DNA of 44,458 nt from Gammaproteobacteria bacterium (GTDB taxonomy: Bacteria > Pseudomonadota > Gammaproteobacteria > Pseudomonadales > Pseudomonadaceae). The notes under the pieces are model-generated. The model searched no databases. It was not told the DNA's origin and worked only from the letters and a program-made list of their open reading frames with translations. The DNA is taken from NCBI GenBank assembly GCA_018826895.1, contig JAHJYA010000050.1, positions 1-44,458 on the forward strand, given 5' to 3'. Positions 23,952 through 32,427 of this stretch are shown in pieces. The first letter of the stretch is position 1. Every line of letters begins with the position of its first letter. The position numbers were made by a program, and so were the translations under genes.

Positions 23952-24431
23952 TCAGTGTTTGAGCAGGAGCGTGCCTTCGATCGGCACATAGCGGCTGGCG
24001 GCGCGCACCAGCGATTGCGCGGTCAGCCCCGGCACGCCGTAGGCCACCGCTTCGACACCATGGCTGGCGCGCACTTTGTCCAGCAGCATGTCGAAATCAC
24101 CATCACCGGAGGCCAGGACGATCTGATCGACCCGCGGCGCGGCGTCCATGATGTCGATGGTAATGCCCACGTCCCAGTCGCCCTTGGCGGAGCCGTCGCT
24201 GCGCTGGATAAACGGCTTGAGCTTCACCGTGAAACCCAGGTTGCGCAGGATCTGCTGGAACTGCTGCTGCTTGGGGTCGCCACGGTCGATGGCATAGGCG
24301 TAGGCCTCGACGATCTGCCCGTGCTGGCTGATATCGGCCCAGAGCGCGGCGTAGTCGAAGTGGCAGCCATAGGCCTGGCGTACCGTGTAGTAGAGGTTTT
24401 GTACGTCGGCGAATACCGCGATCGTCTTCAA
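23952..24431 (-). CDS. NYN-domain (LabA/DUF88-like) putative ribonuclease
   Basis: This 159-residue protein is a complete NYN domain of the PIN-like nuclease fold. The N-terminal AVFADVQNLYY has the conserved Asp and Asn, KGDWDVGITIDIMD supplies further acidic residues, and IVLASGDGDFDMLLDKVR carries the conserved Asp trio. LabA/DUF88 members are thought to cleave RNA with a metal ion. It overlaps nothing and precedes the DEDDh exonuclease by 7 bases, suggesting paired nucleic-acid processing. It is divergent from the YciC-like gene over 157 bases in which I see no clear promoter. Confidence 0.87.
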   Translation of the reverse strand: MKTIAVFADVQNLYYTVRQAYGCHFDYAALWADISQHGQIVEAYAYAIDRGDPKQQQFQQILRNLGFTVKLKPFIQRSDGSAKGDWDVGITIDIMDAAPRVDQIVLASGDGDFDMLLDKVRASHGVEAVAYGVPGLTAQSLVRAASRYVPIEGTLLLKH

Positions 24432-24588
24432 CAGGCCATCCTCGTCAGCCCGCGACGGCCGCTAGGGCTCGCCACCAAGCAGGGGCAAAGGAGCGCAGTA
24501 TGCCAGACCTGCGCCGCCACGCGCGGGCATAGGTCGTAACGCGCGCGCCTGCTAGAGTGTCGGGCCAATCATTGCTTACACCACGACC

Positions 24589-25254
24589 ATGAATGCACTC
24601 GATGCCCTGCGCGACGCCGGCTACTTCTTCAGTCACAACCTGGCAGCTATCGCGCGCCTCTGTCTGCCGCTGATTCTGCTCGAATCCGTGGTCCAGCAAC
24701 TGATCGGCGAGCGAGTCGACAGTGGCTCAGCCGCCCTGGCCAGCGTGATCGTCGGACTGCTGTTCTATCCGTTATACAGCGGCGCACTGATTCTATTTCT
24801 CGCAGCCCGAAGCCAGGGCGATACGCCCAGCAACCGTGACGTGCTGGCCCACAGCCTACGGCTGTGGCCGGCCTATGCCCTGCTGGCGAGCCTGAGCACC
24901 CTGGCGATCATGCTCGGCGCCTCGCTGTTCGTGCTGCCGGGCCTTTGGCTGATGATCAAGCTGTCGTTCGGCGAGTTCCTGTTGGTGTTGCGCGGCCTGC
25001 CCCCACTGAGCGCATTGCGCGCCAGCTTCGACATGACCACGGGGTACTTCTGGCCCATCCTGCTCTGCGTGCTGGCGGTGATGGTGCCACTCTGGACCCT
25101 GGAAATCTGGCTTTTTCCTACCCCAGAAAACCAGCCCGATGCACTGCTCAGCGTACTGCTGAGCACACTGGGCGGCTTCCTGCAGTTGTTTACCTGTGTG
25201 GTGCTGTTTCGCCTGTTTATGCTGCGCGAGAGTCTGCCGAGCCCGGCAGAGTGA
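24589..25254 (+). CDS. YciC-like (UPF0259) inner-membrane protein
   Basis: This 221-residue protein has about six hydrophobic helices (near 20-40, 46-70, 88-110, 110-125, 155-175, 183-210), a cytoplasmic N-terminus, and the GLWLMIKLSFGEFLLVL stretch of the YciC family. Function is unknown; E. coli YciC sits near outer-membrane and tryptophan genes and has no assigned reaction. It is a single gene on the plus strand, converging on the lipoprotein hydrolase with a 5-base gap between stops. A TAGAGT near 24554 might be a -10. Confidence 0.75.
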   Translation: MNALDALRDAGYFFSHNLAAIARLCLPLILLESVVQQLIGERVDSGSAALASVIVGLLFYPLYSGALILFLAARSQGDTPSNRDVLAHSLRLWPAYALLASLSTLAIMLGASLFVLPGLWLMIKLSFGEFLLVLRGLPPLSALRASFDMTTGYFWPILLCVLAVMVPLWTLEIWLFPTPENQPDALLSVLLSTLGGFLQLFTCVVLFRLFMLRESLPSPAE

Positions 25255-25259
25255 GCGCG

Positions 25260-26132
25260 TCAGGGTAATGTCCGTGCGTGTCGGCCGGCATCGCTGAGCA
25301 CGAAGCGCACACTGTCATCGAGTACTGGTGCCAGCCCTCGTAATGGTCGCGCCAGCGCGCCAACCAGGGTGAGGTGGTTGACCCCCGTGTAGTAGTGCGT
25401 TTCGACCCTCACCCCGGCTTCGCCAAGCCGTCTGGCCAACCCACCCGTGTTGCGCTGCGGATCGACCAGTGCATCCTCGGCAGCAGCTACCAACAACGCC
25501 GGCGGGGCCTCGGCACGCACCTGGTTGATCGGCTGCGAATCAGGCGGCGAGTCGGGGTGCATGAACACCGGTTTTACCGCCGGGTTTTCGATAGGCAGAA
25601 AATCATAAGGCCCGGCCAGGCCGATCCAACCGCGCATCACATCGGGCGAAAGGTCGACGGCCGCCAACAGGCGCGGATCCAGGGCCAGCATCGCGGCGTT
25701 GTAGGCGCCGGCGCTGTGCCCCATGACAAACAGCTGCTGCGGATCGCCTTGATACGCCGCCACCTCACGTACCACCCAGGCCAGCGCCTGGGCCGAGTCG
25801 TGCAGAAATGCCGGGTAACGCACTTGCGGATACAGCCGGTAGTCGGCGATCACTACGACCAGACCACGGGCGGCCAGCGCTTCGCCGACAAAGGCATAAT
25901 CGGCGCGCTCGCCGCTGTTCCAACTGCCTCCGTAGAAGAACAGTACGACCGGCGCTGGCGCGCTCAAGTGACGCGGGGTGTAGACATCCAGGCGCTGGCG
26001 CGGGTCGTCGCCATACGCCAGGCCTTCGGCCTTGTGGTACACGCTCTCGGGCGCTAGGGCGTTGAGCAGCATCGTGGGAGAACAGCCGGCGAGCACCAGC
26101 ATTGCCCACAGCATGAGTGCAGTTCGGCGCAT
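25260..26132 (-). CDS. Lipoprotein alpha/beta hydrolase (esterase/lipase-like)
   Basis: This 290-residue protein starts with a lipoprotein signal: a hydrophobic core then the lipobox LAGC at residues 13-16, so it should be anchored to a membrane through a lipidated Cys. The alpha/beta-hydrolase core follows with FFYGGSWNSG (oxyanion-loop type seen in hormone-sensitive-lipase-like enzymes), the nucleophile elbow GHSAGAYNAAM, the acid in AAAEDALVDP and the catalytic His in VNHLTLVG. Start ATG 26132 has a GGGGGAGGG ribosome site close upstream. Ester substrate unknown. A 12-base-pair hairpin separates it from speA. Confidence 0.88.
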   Translation of the reverse strand: MRRTALMLWAMLVLAGCSPTMLLNALAPESVYHKAEGLAYGDDPRQRLDVYTPRHLSAPAPVVLFFYGGSWNSGERADYAFVGEALAARGLVVVIADYRLYPQVRYPAFLHDSAQALAWVVREVAAYQGDPQQLFVMGHSAGAYNAAMLALDPRLLAAVDLSPDVMRGWIGLAGPYDFLPIENPAVKPVFMHPDSPPDSQPINQVRAEAPPALLVAAAEDALVDPQRNTGGLARRLGEAGVRVETHYYTGVNHLTLVGALARPLRGLAPVLDDSVRFVLSDAGRHARTLP

Positions 26133-26173
26133 CCGCCCTCCCCCGGTATTCACAGGCAACACGGCTTAACAGT

Positions 26174-26204
26174 GGCACGCGGCGCAGCAGGTGCGCCGCG
26201 TGCC
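26174..26204 (-). terminator. Perfect 12-bp hairpin after speA
   Basis: GGCACGCGGCGC and GCGCCGCGTGCC pair perfectly around a 7-base loop, 9 bases past the speA stop. Read in the speA direction it is followed by ACTGTTAA, so the T-tract is poor; it may slow or end transcription with help from Rho or protect the 3' end of the message. Confidence 0.5.
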
Positions 26205-26212
26205 AGCCAGGC

Positions 26213-28126
26213 TCAGGACGACAGGTAGGACGAGCGGGTCAGGCCCAAACGCAGGGCATCCAGGTACTGAGTGCGTTCGCGCGGGCTGATCTTGGCGCTG
26301 GCGACCTTGTCGCGGTAGTGGGTCATCAACTCCTCGGGCGACAGGTGCACGTAGCGCAGCATGTCCTCGATGGTGTCGTGGGTCTCGATACCGGCGTGGT
26401 ACACGCTGCCATCGGTCTTCTGGTAGATGTTCACTGAATCGGTGTCGCCGAACAGGTTGTGCATGTCGCCGAGAATTTCCTGGTAGGCGCCGACCAGGAA
26501 AATCCCCAGCAGGTAGTCCTCACCCTCGCGCACTTCGTGCACCGGCAGGCTGGTCTCGATGCTCTGCTCGTCGACGTACTGGCGGATCTTGCCGTCGGAG
26601 TCGCAGGTCAGGTCTTGCAGCACGGCGCGGCGCAGCGGCTCTTCGTCGAGGCGGTTGAGCGGCAGAATCGGCAGCACCTGGCCGATGGCCCAGGTGTCCG
26701 GCAGGCTCTGGAACACCGAGAAGTTGCAGATGTACTTGTCGGCGAGCTTGTCGTTGAGCTCATCGAGCACCTGACGGTGCGAGCGCTGGCGGGCCTTGAG
26801 CGAGTTGTGCAGGCGTCGGCAGACGGCGAAGTAGCATTGTTCGGCCAGGGCCTTGTCAGTCAGGCTGAGCTTGCCTTCGGCGTACTGAGAGGCCACGTCG
26901 CCCATGTAGTGAGTCGCGCGCCAGTAGGTCTCGGTGACCATTTCCAGGTCGGTCGGGCCGAGCAGCTCGACCAGGTAACGCACGGTCTCCGGCAGGCCGG
27001 TGACGTCCTCGATGGTCGGGATGACGTCGTTGTGTTTTTCCACGTCAGTGACCTGCACCACCAGCATGGCGTGGTGCGCGGTCAGCGAGCGGCCGCTTTC
27101 CGAGAAGATGTGCGGATGCGGCAACGCCTGGGCATCGCAGAACTCCTTGAGCATGCCCACCACCACACCGGCGTAGTCGTCCATGTCGTAGTTGATCGAG
27201 CTGGCATTACGCGAATGGGTGCCGTCGTAATCCACACCCAGGCCGCCGCCCACGTCGATATGGTCGACCGGCAGGCCGAGACCACGCAGCTCGCCGTAAT
27301 AACGGATGGCTTCCTTGAAGCCGTGCTGGTAGTCGGCCAGGTTGGCGATCTGCGAGCCCATATGGAAGTGCAGCAGGCGGATGCCCTGATCCAGACCGGC
27401 GTCACGGAAGCGCTCGACCACCGACAGCAGTTGCGCCGCCGACAGGCCGAACTTGGACTTCTCGCCGCCGGTGTCGGCCCACTTGCTTGAGGCCAGGGAC
27501 GACAGGCGCACGCGCAGGCCGATCTGCGGGGCAACCTTGAGTTCGGCCGCCTCCTCGATCACCAACTGCACTTCGGATTCTTTCTCGATGACGATAAATA
27601 CGTTGTGGCCGAGCTTCTGCCCCATCAGCGCCAGGCGGATGAACTCGCGGTCCTTGTAGCCGTTGCAGACGATGGTGCCGCCCTTCGGCGCCAGCGCCAG
27701 CACCGCCATCAGCTCCGGCTTGGAGCCGGCTTCCAAGCCGATGGAAACATCCTGGGTGGCGATGATGTTTTCCACCACCGCTTCCTGCTGGTTGACCTTG
27801 ATCGGGTACAGCGCGGTGTAGCGGCTTTCGTAGCCCAGGCGCGCGATATTGGCGTCAAAGGCACCGGTAAGCTGGCGCACGCGGTCTTGCAGAATGTCCG
27901 GGAAGCGCACCAGCAGCGGCAGGCTGAGGCCGCTCTGGCGCAGCTGGTCGACCTGTTCGAAGAGGTCGATCGGCGTGCTCTGCGGGCCGTTGGGACGCAC
28001 TTCGACACGGCCCTGGTCATTGATCGCGAAATACCCCGCGCCCCAATGCCGGATGCCATAGACGCTGCGACTGTCCGCGACTGTCCACTGGCTGCCGTCA
28101 TCTTTGCGTGTGCGTCGTGCAGACAT
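26213..28126 (-). CDS. speA: Biosynthetic arginine decarboxylase
   Basis: This 637-residue PLP enzyme converts arginine to agmatine, the first step of the plant-like putrescine route used by Pseudomonas. It is a fold-III decarboxylase: YPIKVNQQE carries the PLP lysine K110, [10 protein letters not shown] and [12 protein letters not shown] bind the cofactor, [14 protein letters not shown] lies in the middle, and the second active-site region follows with CDSDGKI and the C-terminal [18 protein letters not shown]. Length fits SpeA (about 630-660). AAGGGAGA lies about six bases before the ATG. It sits at the left end of a conserved block with the SUI1-like gene downstream in the window on the same strand. 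Confidence 0.97.
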   Translation of the reverse strand: MSARRTRKDDGSQWTVADSRSVYGIRHWGAGYFAINDQGRVEVRPNGPQSTPIDLFEQVDQLRQSGLSLPLLVRFPDILQDRVRQLTGAFDANIARLGYESRYTALYPIKVNQQEAVVENIIATQDVSIGLEAGSKPELMAVLALAPKGGTIVCNGYKDREFIRLALMGQKLGHNVFIVIEKESEVQLVIEEAAELKVAPQIGLRVRLSSLASSKWADTGGEKSKFGLSAAQLLSVVERFRDAGLDQGIRLLHFHMGSQIANLADYQHGFKEAIRYYGELRGLGLPVDHIDVGGGLGVDYDGTHSRNASSINYDMDDYAGVVVGMLKEFCDAQALPHPHIFSESGRSLTAHHAMLVVQVTDVEKHNDVIPTIEDVTGLPETVRYLVELLGPTDLEMVTETYWRATHYMGDVASQYAEGKLSLTDKALAEQCYFAVCRRLHNSLKARQRSHRQVLDELNDKLADKYICNFSVFQSLPDTWAIGQVLPILPLNRLDEEPLRRAVLQDLTCDSDGKIRQYVDEQSIETSLPVHEVREGEDYLLGIFLVGAYQEILGDMHNLFGDTDSVNIYQKTDGSVYHAGIETHDTIEDMLRYVHLSPEELMTHYRDKVASAKISPRERTQYLDALRLGLTRSSYLSS

Positions 28127-28248
28127 CGAAGTCTCCCTTGGTGGCGATAGCGCCCGGCGAAACCGGACGGGAAAAGAATAGGGGGTGGAAATGACAATTA
28201 CCCGGCAGTTGACTGATCAATGGCCGGGGAAGTTTAAAAGGCAGGCCA

Positions 28249-28620
28249 TCAGCCGCCGGATTTCTTGGCGTTGAAGCCGCGTTTACGCAGCTCGTCGAGC
28301 AGCAACTCGACATGATCACCCTGGATCTCGATGACTCCGTCCTTGAGCGAGCCACCGCAGCCGCAACGTTTTTTCAGGGCGCTGGCGAGGTCCTTGAGCG
28401 GCTCTTCAGCCAGGGGCACACCGCTGACGGTGGTGACCGTCTTGCCGCCGCGGCCTTTGGTCTCGCGGCGCACACGGGCAATGCCGTCACCTTCAGGGAT
28501 CAGGGTCTGCTTGCAGATACAGGCATCCACCGGCTGACTGCACTCGGGGCAGTGGCGGCCGCTGTCGGTGGAGTACACCAAACCGCTCAGAGCGGCGAAT
28601 GACGAAGCTTTCTTGACCAC
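28249..28620 (-). CDS. yciH: SUI1/eIF1-like translation factor YciH
   Basis: This 123-residue protein has a short N-terminus with a cysteine cluster (CPECSQPVDACIC, possible zinc knuckle) and a C-terminal SUI1 domain (KGRGGKTVTTVSG, LKKRCGCGGSLKDG, IEIQGDHVELLLDELRKRGF). Archaeal and eukaryotic SUI1/eIF1 proteins police start-codon choice; the bacterial role of YciH is tied to translation initiation fidelity. I placed the start at GTG 28618-28620 because GAGGA lies about eight bases upstream and the conserved KKASSFAALSGLVYSTDSG begins there; an ATG further upstream lacks homology character. Confidence 0.9.
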   Translation of the reverse strand: MVKKASSFAALSGLVYSTDSGRHCPECSQPVDACICKQTLIPEGDGIARVRRETKGRGGKTVTTVSGVPLAEEPLKDLASALKKRCGCGGSLKDGVIEIQGDHVELLLDELRKRGFNAKKSGG

Positions 28621-28847
28621 CGGCTTTTCCTCGTAGGGGTCAGGATAGCGACTGGCCGACCGAAGACGACCGCGAGGCCCCACTCTGGCAGGGGCGGCGC
28701 ATCCGAGCGCAGTGGCTCGGGCGGCGCAGTGTACCGGCAAACCCGCGCGCTGCTAAGGGTAAAAATGCGGCAAAAACCCGTGAAAGGGCGACGCCGTGCA
28801 GGATGCTGAACAGCCTGTAAACGATCACAGGCCGCAGGCAGGTGAGT

Positions 28848-29387
28848 TCAGGCGGCCGTTGACGCCAGATAATGCCGCAGCGCCTGCAGCGAATCCGGGC
28901 AGTAATCGCGCTCGGCGGCTTCGGCCAGGGCCTGCTGCGCAGGGATGAAACGCGCCTCCAGCACTTCTTCGGGCTGCAGCAGCAGCGGCGCATCGGAAAC
29001 CGCCGAGAACACCGCGCACCACAGGCGGTTGTCCGGCTGGTCGAAGAAAAAGCGTCGGTGCGCGCGCAAGGTCACACCGCCCACGCCTAATTCCTCGAAC
29101 AGCTCACGCGCCGCCGACTCTGCGTAGTCCTCGCCGGCCGCCACCATGCCGCCGGCGGCGACATCCCAGTATCCGGGATACACCGCCTTGCTCAGGGTGC
29201 GCCGGTGCACGCACAGCTCGCCACGACTATTGAATAGCAGAATAAAGGTGCCCCGACCGATCAGCCCCCGGGCGCGCAGCTCAGCACGCGGCAGACTGCC
29301 GAGCAGAACATCCTGCTCGTCCACCCAGGCGATCAGCTCGGCATCGGAGGCCGCACGGTGGGCGGCCTCACGGGCGCTATGCGACAT
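28848..29387 (-). CDS. Nudix hydrolase (YfcD-like)
   Basis: This 179-residue enzyme carries a complete Nudix box, G-x5-E-x7-REL-x-EE-x-GV (GMVAAGE ... RELFEELGV), with flanking GTFILLFNSRGELCVHRRT and YPGYWDVAAGG. This subgroup resembles YfcD and isopentenyl-diphosphate-isomerase-like Nudix proteins; the nucleoside-diphosphate substrate is unknown. ATG 29387 lies 3 bases after the DUF2333 stop with GGGGTGAGG upstream, so the two are one operon. The gap to the SUI1-like gene (227 bases) holds no gene. Confidence 0.9.
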   Translation of the reverse strand: MSHSAREAAHRAASDAELIAWVDEQDVLLGSLPRAELRARGLIGRGTFILLFNSRGELCVHRRTLSKAVYPGYWDVAAGGMVAAGEDYAESAARELFEELGVGGVTLRAHRRFFFDQPDNRLWCAVFSAVSDAPLLLQPEEVLEARFIPAQQALAEAAERDYCPDSLQALRHYLASTAA

Positions 29388-29390
29388 GCC

Positions 29391-30461
29391 TCACCCCTGC
29401 GACAGCAGCTGACGCAGGTCGATAACCGCGGCGTTAGCCCGCGAAATGTAGTTGGCCATGACCAGCGAGTGGTTGGCCAGCAAGCCATAGCCGCTGCCGT
29501 TGAGGATCATCGGACTCCACAGGGTTTCCTGGGCGGCCTCCAGCTCGCGGATGATCTGGCGCACGCTGACGGTGGCGTTCTTCTTGGCCAGAACATCGGC
29601 GAAGTCCACTTCAATGGCGCGCAGCAGGTGCGACAACGCCCAGGCCTGACCGCGTGCTTCGTAGAACACGTTATCGATCTGCAGCCATGGGGTTTCGTAG
29701 ATGCGCTCGGTGACTTCCGGCACTTCGCCTTCGGCCAGGGTTGCCGGGTCTTTGACATCAGTGTTCAGGCGGACCTGGCCGACGCTCGCCGACAGGCGCT
29801 GCGACAGCGAACCCAGACGCGTGGCGACATCACCGAACCAGTTGTTCAGGTTGTCGGCGCGGGTATAGAACTGCGCATTGGACTGGCTCGGGTCGGCCAG
29901 GCGCGCCAGGTAGCGATCCAGCGAGGCAATGCCTTCACGGTACTCGGCTTCCGAAGCCGGCAGCGCCCAGCTCTTGTTGTCGAAGTTGAAACGCGGTTCG
30001 GCGCGCGCCAGGTCGGCGTCCTCAGTGGACTGCGACTGCGAACGGGCGAAGTCCTTGCGCAGCGCGCGAGACAGGTCACGCACCTGAACCAGTACGCCGT
30101 ATTCCCAGCTGGGCATGTTGTCGAGCCACAGGCCGGGCGGCGCCAGGTCGTTGGACAGGTAGCCACCGGGCTTGTCCATCAGGGTGCTGGCGACCTGCTT
30201 GAGGGTTTCGACCGTGGTATAGCCCTTGGTCATCTGCCGTTGTGCAGACTGGGCCGCAGCCTCGGCATGCTGAGTCACTGGAAACAGATCAGGCTCCTGG
30301 CTCCAGTACCAGCCGACCACCACGCAGGCGATCAGGTACAGGCCCAGCAGGACCGCCAGCAGGCGACCGATGCGCCCACCCGGCAGGCTTCGGCGAGTGC
30401 CGGAGTCCGCGGCGGTTGCGCCGTCAGAGCCAGCAGCGGTGAGGTTCTTCCAATCCAGCAT
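29391..30461 (-). CDS. DUF2333 inner-membrane-anchored protein
   Basis: This 356-residue protein has one N-terminal membrane helix (about 31-52, LLAVLLGLYLIACVVVGWYW) preceded by a Ser/Thr-rich cytoplasmic tail, and a large helical periplasmic domain. The DUF2333 pattern is visible in TLMDKPGGYLSNDLAPPGLWLDNMPSWEYGVLVQVRDL near residues 95-135 and NGSGYGLLANHSLVMANYISRAN near the end. Function is unknown although the gene is conserved in this location in Pseudomonas. Start ATG 30461 begins MLDWKNL; the longer upstream frame is not homologous. A CCCTTA-N12-TAAGGG inverted repeat lies 60 bases upstream (30524-30547). Confidence 0.88.
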   Translation of the reverse strand: MLDWKNLTAAGSDGATAADSGTRRSLPGGRIGRLLAVLLGLYLIACVVVGWYWSQEPDLFPVTQHAEAAAQSAQRQMTKGYTTVETLKQVASTLMDKPGGYLSNDLAPPGLWLDNMPSWEYGVLVQVRDLSRALRKDFARSQSQSTEDADLARAEPRFNFDNKSWALPASEAEYREGIASLDRYLARLADPSQSNAQFYTRADNLNNWFGDVATRLGSLSQRLSASVGQVRLNTDVKDPATLAEGEVPEVTERIYETPWLQIDNVFYEARGQAWALSHLLRAIEVDFADVLAKKNATVSVRQIIRELEAAQETLWSPMILNGSGYGLLANHSLVMANYISRANAAVIDLRQLLSQG

Positions 30462-30703
30462 GGCAGTATCCTTCCATCGAGATGCATTCAGGTGTTCGAC
30501 CACGACCCCAGCCAGGGGTTGCGCCCTTAATACCACCACTATAAGGGAGTGAAGGCACAAACGCAGCGCTGCACTGGCGCAGCCACCCCGCTGACGTAAT
30601 GATGAAAGGCTGGCGCCAGTTGATCGACGGTACTAGTCGTGGCCAACCACGGTGCTAGCATACCGCCACCACTTGCGCAAACTTCTGCCCCAGGCGCCAG
30701 CCC

Positions 30704-32317
30704 ATGCCCGACCACGAAGAACCCAGCCACGACCGCCTCAAACAGCACTTCGCACAGCGGGTGATCCACCAGGCGCGACAGGTTCTGGAAACCTGGCAAC
30801 GCATGCAGCGCAGCGAATGGAGCGACAACGGCATGCAGGAGCTGGCCGACGCCACGCTTCTGCTGCACCGTTACGCCGAGCGTTTTGAGCAGGCCGAGCA
30901 CAGTCAGCTGGCCGCCAGCATCGTGCGCTGCCTGGATGCCGTGGCCAGCAACCGCGGGCGCCTCAACAGCGGCATGATCAGTGAGCTCAACCAGCTGATG
31001 CAGCGCCTCTCGCGGACCGGGCTACGTCGTGGCGATCATTTCGAGCAGACCATCCTGCCGCCGCTGCGCAAACCGGTTTACCTGGCCTTGCAGCATGTGG
31101 AACGGGCCGAGCGCCTGGCCCATCAGCTGGATTATTTCGGCATGAGCGCGCAGCCCCTCGAAACGGCCAACGCCTTTCGCGCGGCCATGCTCGAACGCCA
31201 CCCGGCGGCGATCCTGATGGACGTCAACTTCTCCGGCCCCGGCATGGGCCTGGCCCTTGCCGAAGCCGTGCAACAAGGCCTGGAAGACAAGATCCCGCTG
31301 CTGTTCTACAGCCACGACGACACCGACACCCCTACCCGCCTCGCCGCCGTACGAGCTGGCGGGCAAGAATTCTTCACCGGCACCCTGGACGCCTCCAGCC
31401 TGCTGGAGCGCATCGAGGTACTGACCCATGTCGCCCAGTACGACCCCTACCGCGTATTGGTCGTCGACGACTCACGCGCCCAGGCTACCCATACCGAGCG
31501 GGTACTCAACAGTGCCGGCATCGTTACCCGTACGCTCACCGAGCCGATCGAGGCCATGGCCGAGCTGGCCGAATTCCAGCCGGACCTGATCATCCTCGAC
31601 ATGTACATGCCGGCCTGCAGCGGCACCGAGCTGGCCAAGGTGATCCGCCACAATGACCGCTATGTCAGCGTACCGATCATCTACCTGTCCGCCGAGGACG
31701 ACCTGGACAAACAACTCGATGCGATGAGTGAGGGCGGTGACGATTTCCTCACCAAACCGATCAAACCACGCCACCTGATCGCCACGGTGCGCAACCGTGC
31801 CGCCCGCGCACGCAGCCTTAAGGCGCGCATGGTGCGCGACAGCCTGACCGGGCTGTACAACCACACGCATACCCTGCAGTTGCTCGAAGATGCCCGCTAC
31901 CGCGCCCAGCGCAGCGAGCAACCGCTGAGTTTCGCGATGATCGATATCGACTTTTTCAAGAAGGTCAACGACAACTACGGCCATCCCATGGGCGACCGCG
32001 TGATCAAGAGCCTGGCGCTGTTCCTCAAGCAGCGGCTGCGCAAGAGCGATCACATCGGCCGCTACGGTGGCGAAGAGTTCGCCGTGGTAATGCCCAATAC
32101 CGACGCGCGTACGGCGGCCCATGTCCTCGACGAAATTCGTCGCCGCTTCGCCGAAATCCACTACCCCGCCCAACCTCAGGACCTGTGCTGTACGTTCAGT
32201 TGCGGTATCGCCGAGCTGGTTGGCGAAATGGACGGCAACACCCTTTCACAGCAGGCCGACCAGGCGCTGTACGTGGCCAAGCATGGTGGTCGCAACCGCG
32301 TCGCAGTGTTCGCCTGA
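30704..32317 (+). CDS. gcbA: Diguanylate cyclase with two receiver domains (GcbA-like)
   Basis: This 537-residue protein makes the second messenger c-di-GMP from two GTP. It has a helical N-terminus (1-125), a degenerate receiver (about 126-245, LMDVNFSGPG keeps an Asp but the KP lysine reads FFTGT), a full receiver (about 250-370, VLVVDDS, D in IILDMYMPACSG, K in FLTKPIKP), and a GGDEF domain (about 380-537) with active-site GRYGGEEFAVV. The allosteric I-site RKSD sits five residues before GGEEF, so product inhibition is expected. GcbA promotes attachment in P. fluorescens and dispersal control in P. aeruginosa. Its neighbour is ctpL, as in P. aeruginosa. The ribosome-binding site is weak. 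Confidence 0.9.
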   Translation: MPDHEEPSHDRLKQHFAQRVIHQARQVLETWQRMQRSEWSDNGMQELADATLLLHRYAERFEQAEHSQLAASIVRCLDAVASNRGRLNSGMISELNQLMQRLSRTGLRRGDHFEQTILPPLRKPVYLALQHVERAERLAHQLDYFGMSAQPLETANAFRAAMLERHPAAILMDVNFSGPGMGLALAEAVQQGLEDKIPLLFYSHDDTDTPTRLAAVRAGGQEFFTGTLDASSLLERIEVLTHVAQYDPYRVLVVDDSRAQATHTERVLNSAGIVTRTLTEPIEAMAELAEFQPDLIILDMYMPACSGTELAKVIRHNDRYVSVPIIYLSAEDDLDKQLDAMSEGGDDFLTKPIKPRHLIATVRNRAARARSLKARMVRDSLTGLYNHTHTLQLLEDARYRAQRSEQPLSFAMIDIDFFKKVNDNYGHPMGDRVIKSLALFLKQRLRKSDHIGRYGGEEFAVVMPNTDARTAAHVLDEIRRRFAEIHYPAQPQDLCCTFSCGIAELVGEMDGNTLSQQADQALYVAKHGGRNRVAVFA

Positions 32318-32337
32318 GACCTGACGCCAGAAAATCG

Positions 32338-32366
32338 ATGTCACTTTACTGTCACCGAACTGCCAT
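32338..32366 (+). promoter_or_regulatory. Pho box (PhoB site) upstream of ctpL
   Basis: Three 7-base direct repeats, ATGTCAC, CTGTCAC and CTGCCAT, start at 32338, 32349 and 32360, exactly 11 bases apart. This is the spacing and consensus (CTGTCAT-N4-CTGTCA) of PhoB sites. TAGGCT at 32366-32371 lies about 10 bases past the second repeat, where a Pho -10 should be. The site is 61 bases before the ctpL ATG, so phosphate-starvation induction of ctpL is predicted. Confidence 0.75.
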
Positions 32367-32427
32367 AGGCTATGTGCCATGACGGCCACCCAGGCCGAGC
32401 TTTCGTCCTCTGCCGGTCGAGCCCGCC

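Noticed and set aside
26459..27490. Long open frame of 343 codons on the plus strand opposite speA
   Set aside because: It lies wholly antisense to a clear SpeA, has no recognisable motif, and such frames are expected opposite high-GC genes.
28499..28515. AGGGTCTG inside the SUI1-like gene as a fourth copy of the palindromic family
   Set aside because: It is within conserved coding sequence and has no matching CAGACCCT arm.
30524..30547. CCCTTA-N12-TAAGGG inverted repeat between the DUF2333 gene and gcbA as a defined operator
   Set aside because: Only six-base arms and no link to a known regulator; recorded as context for DUF2333 but not called.
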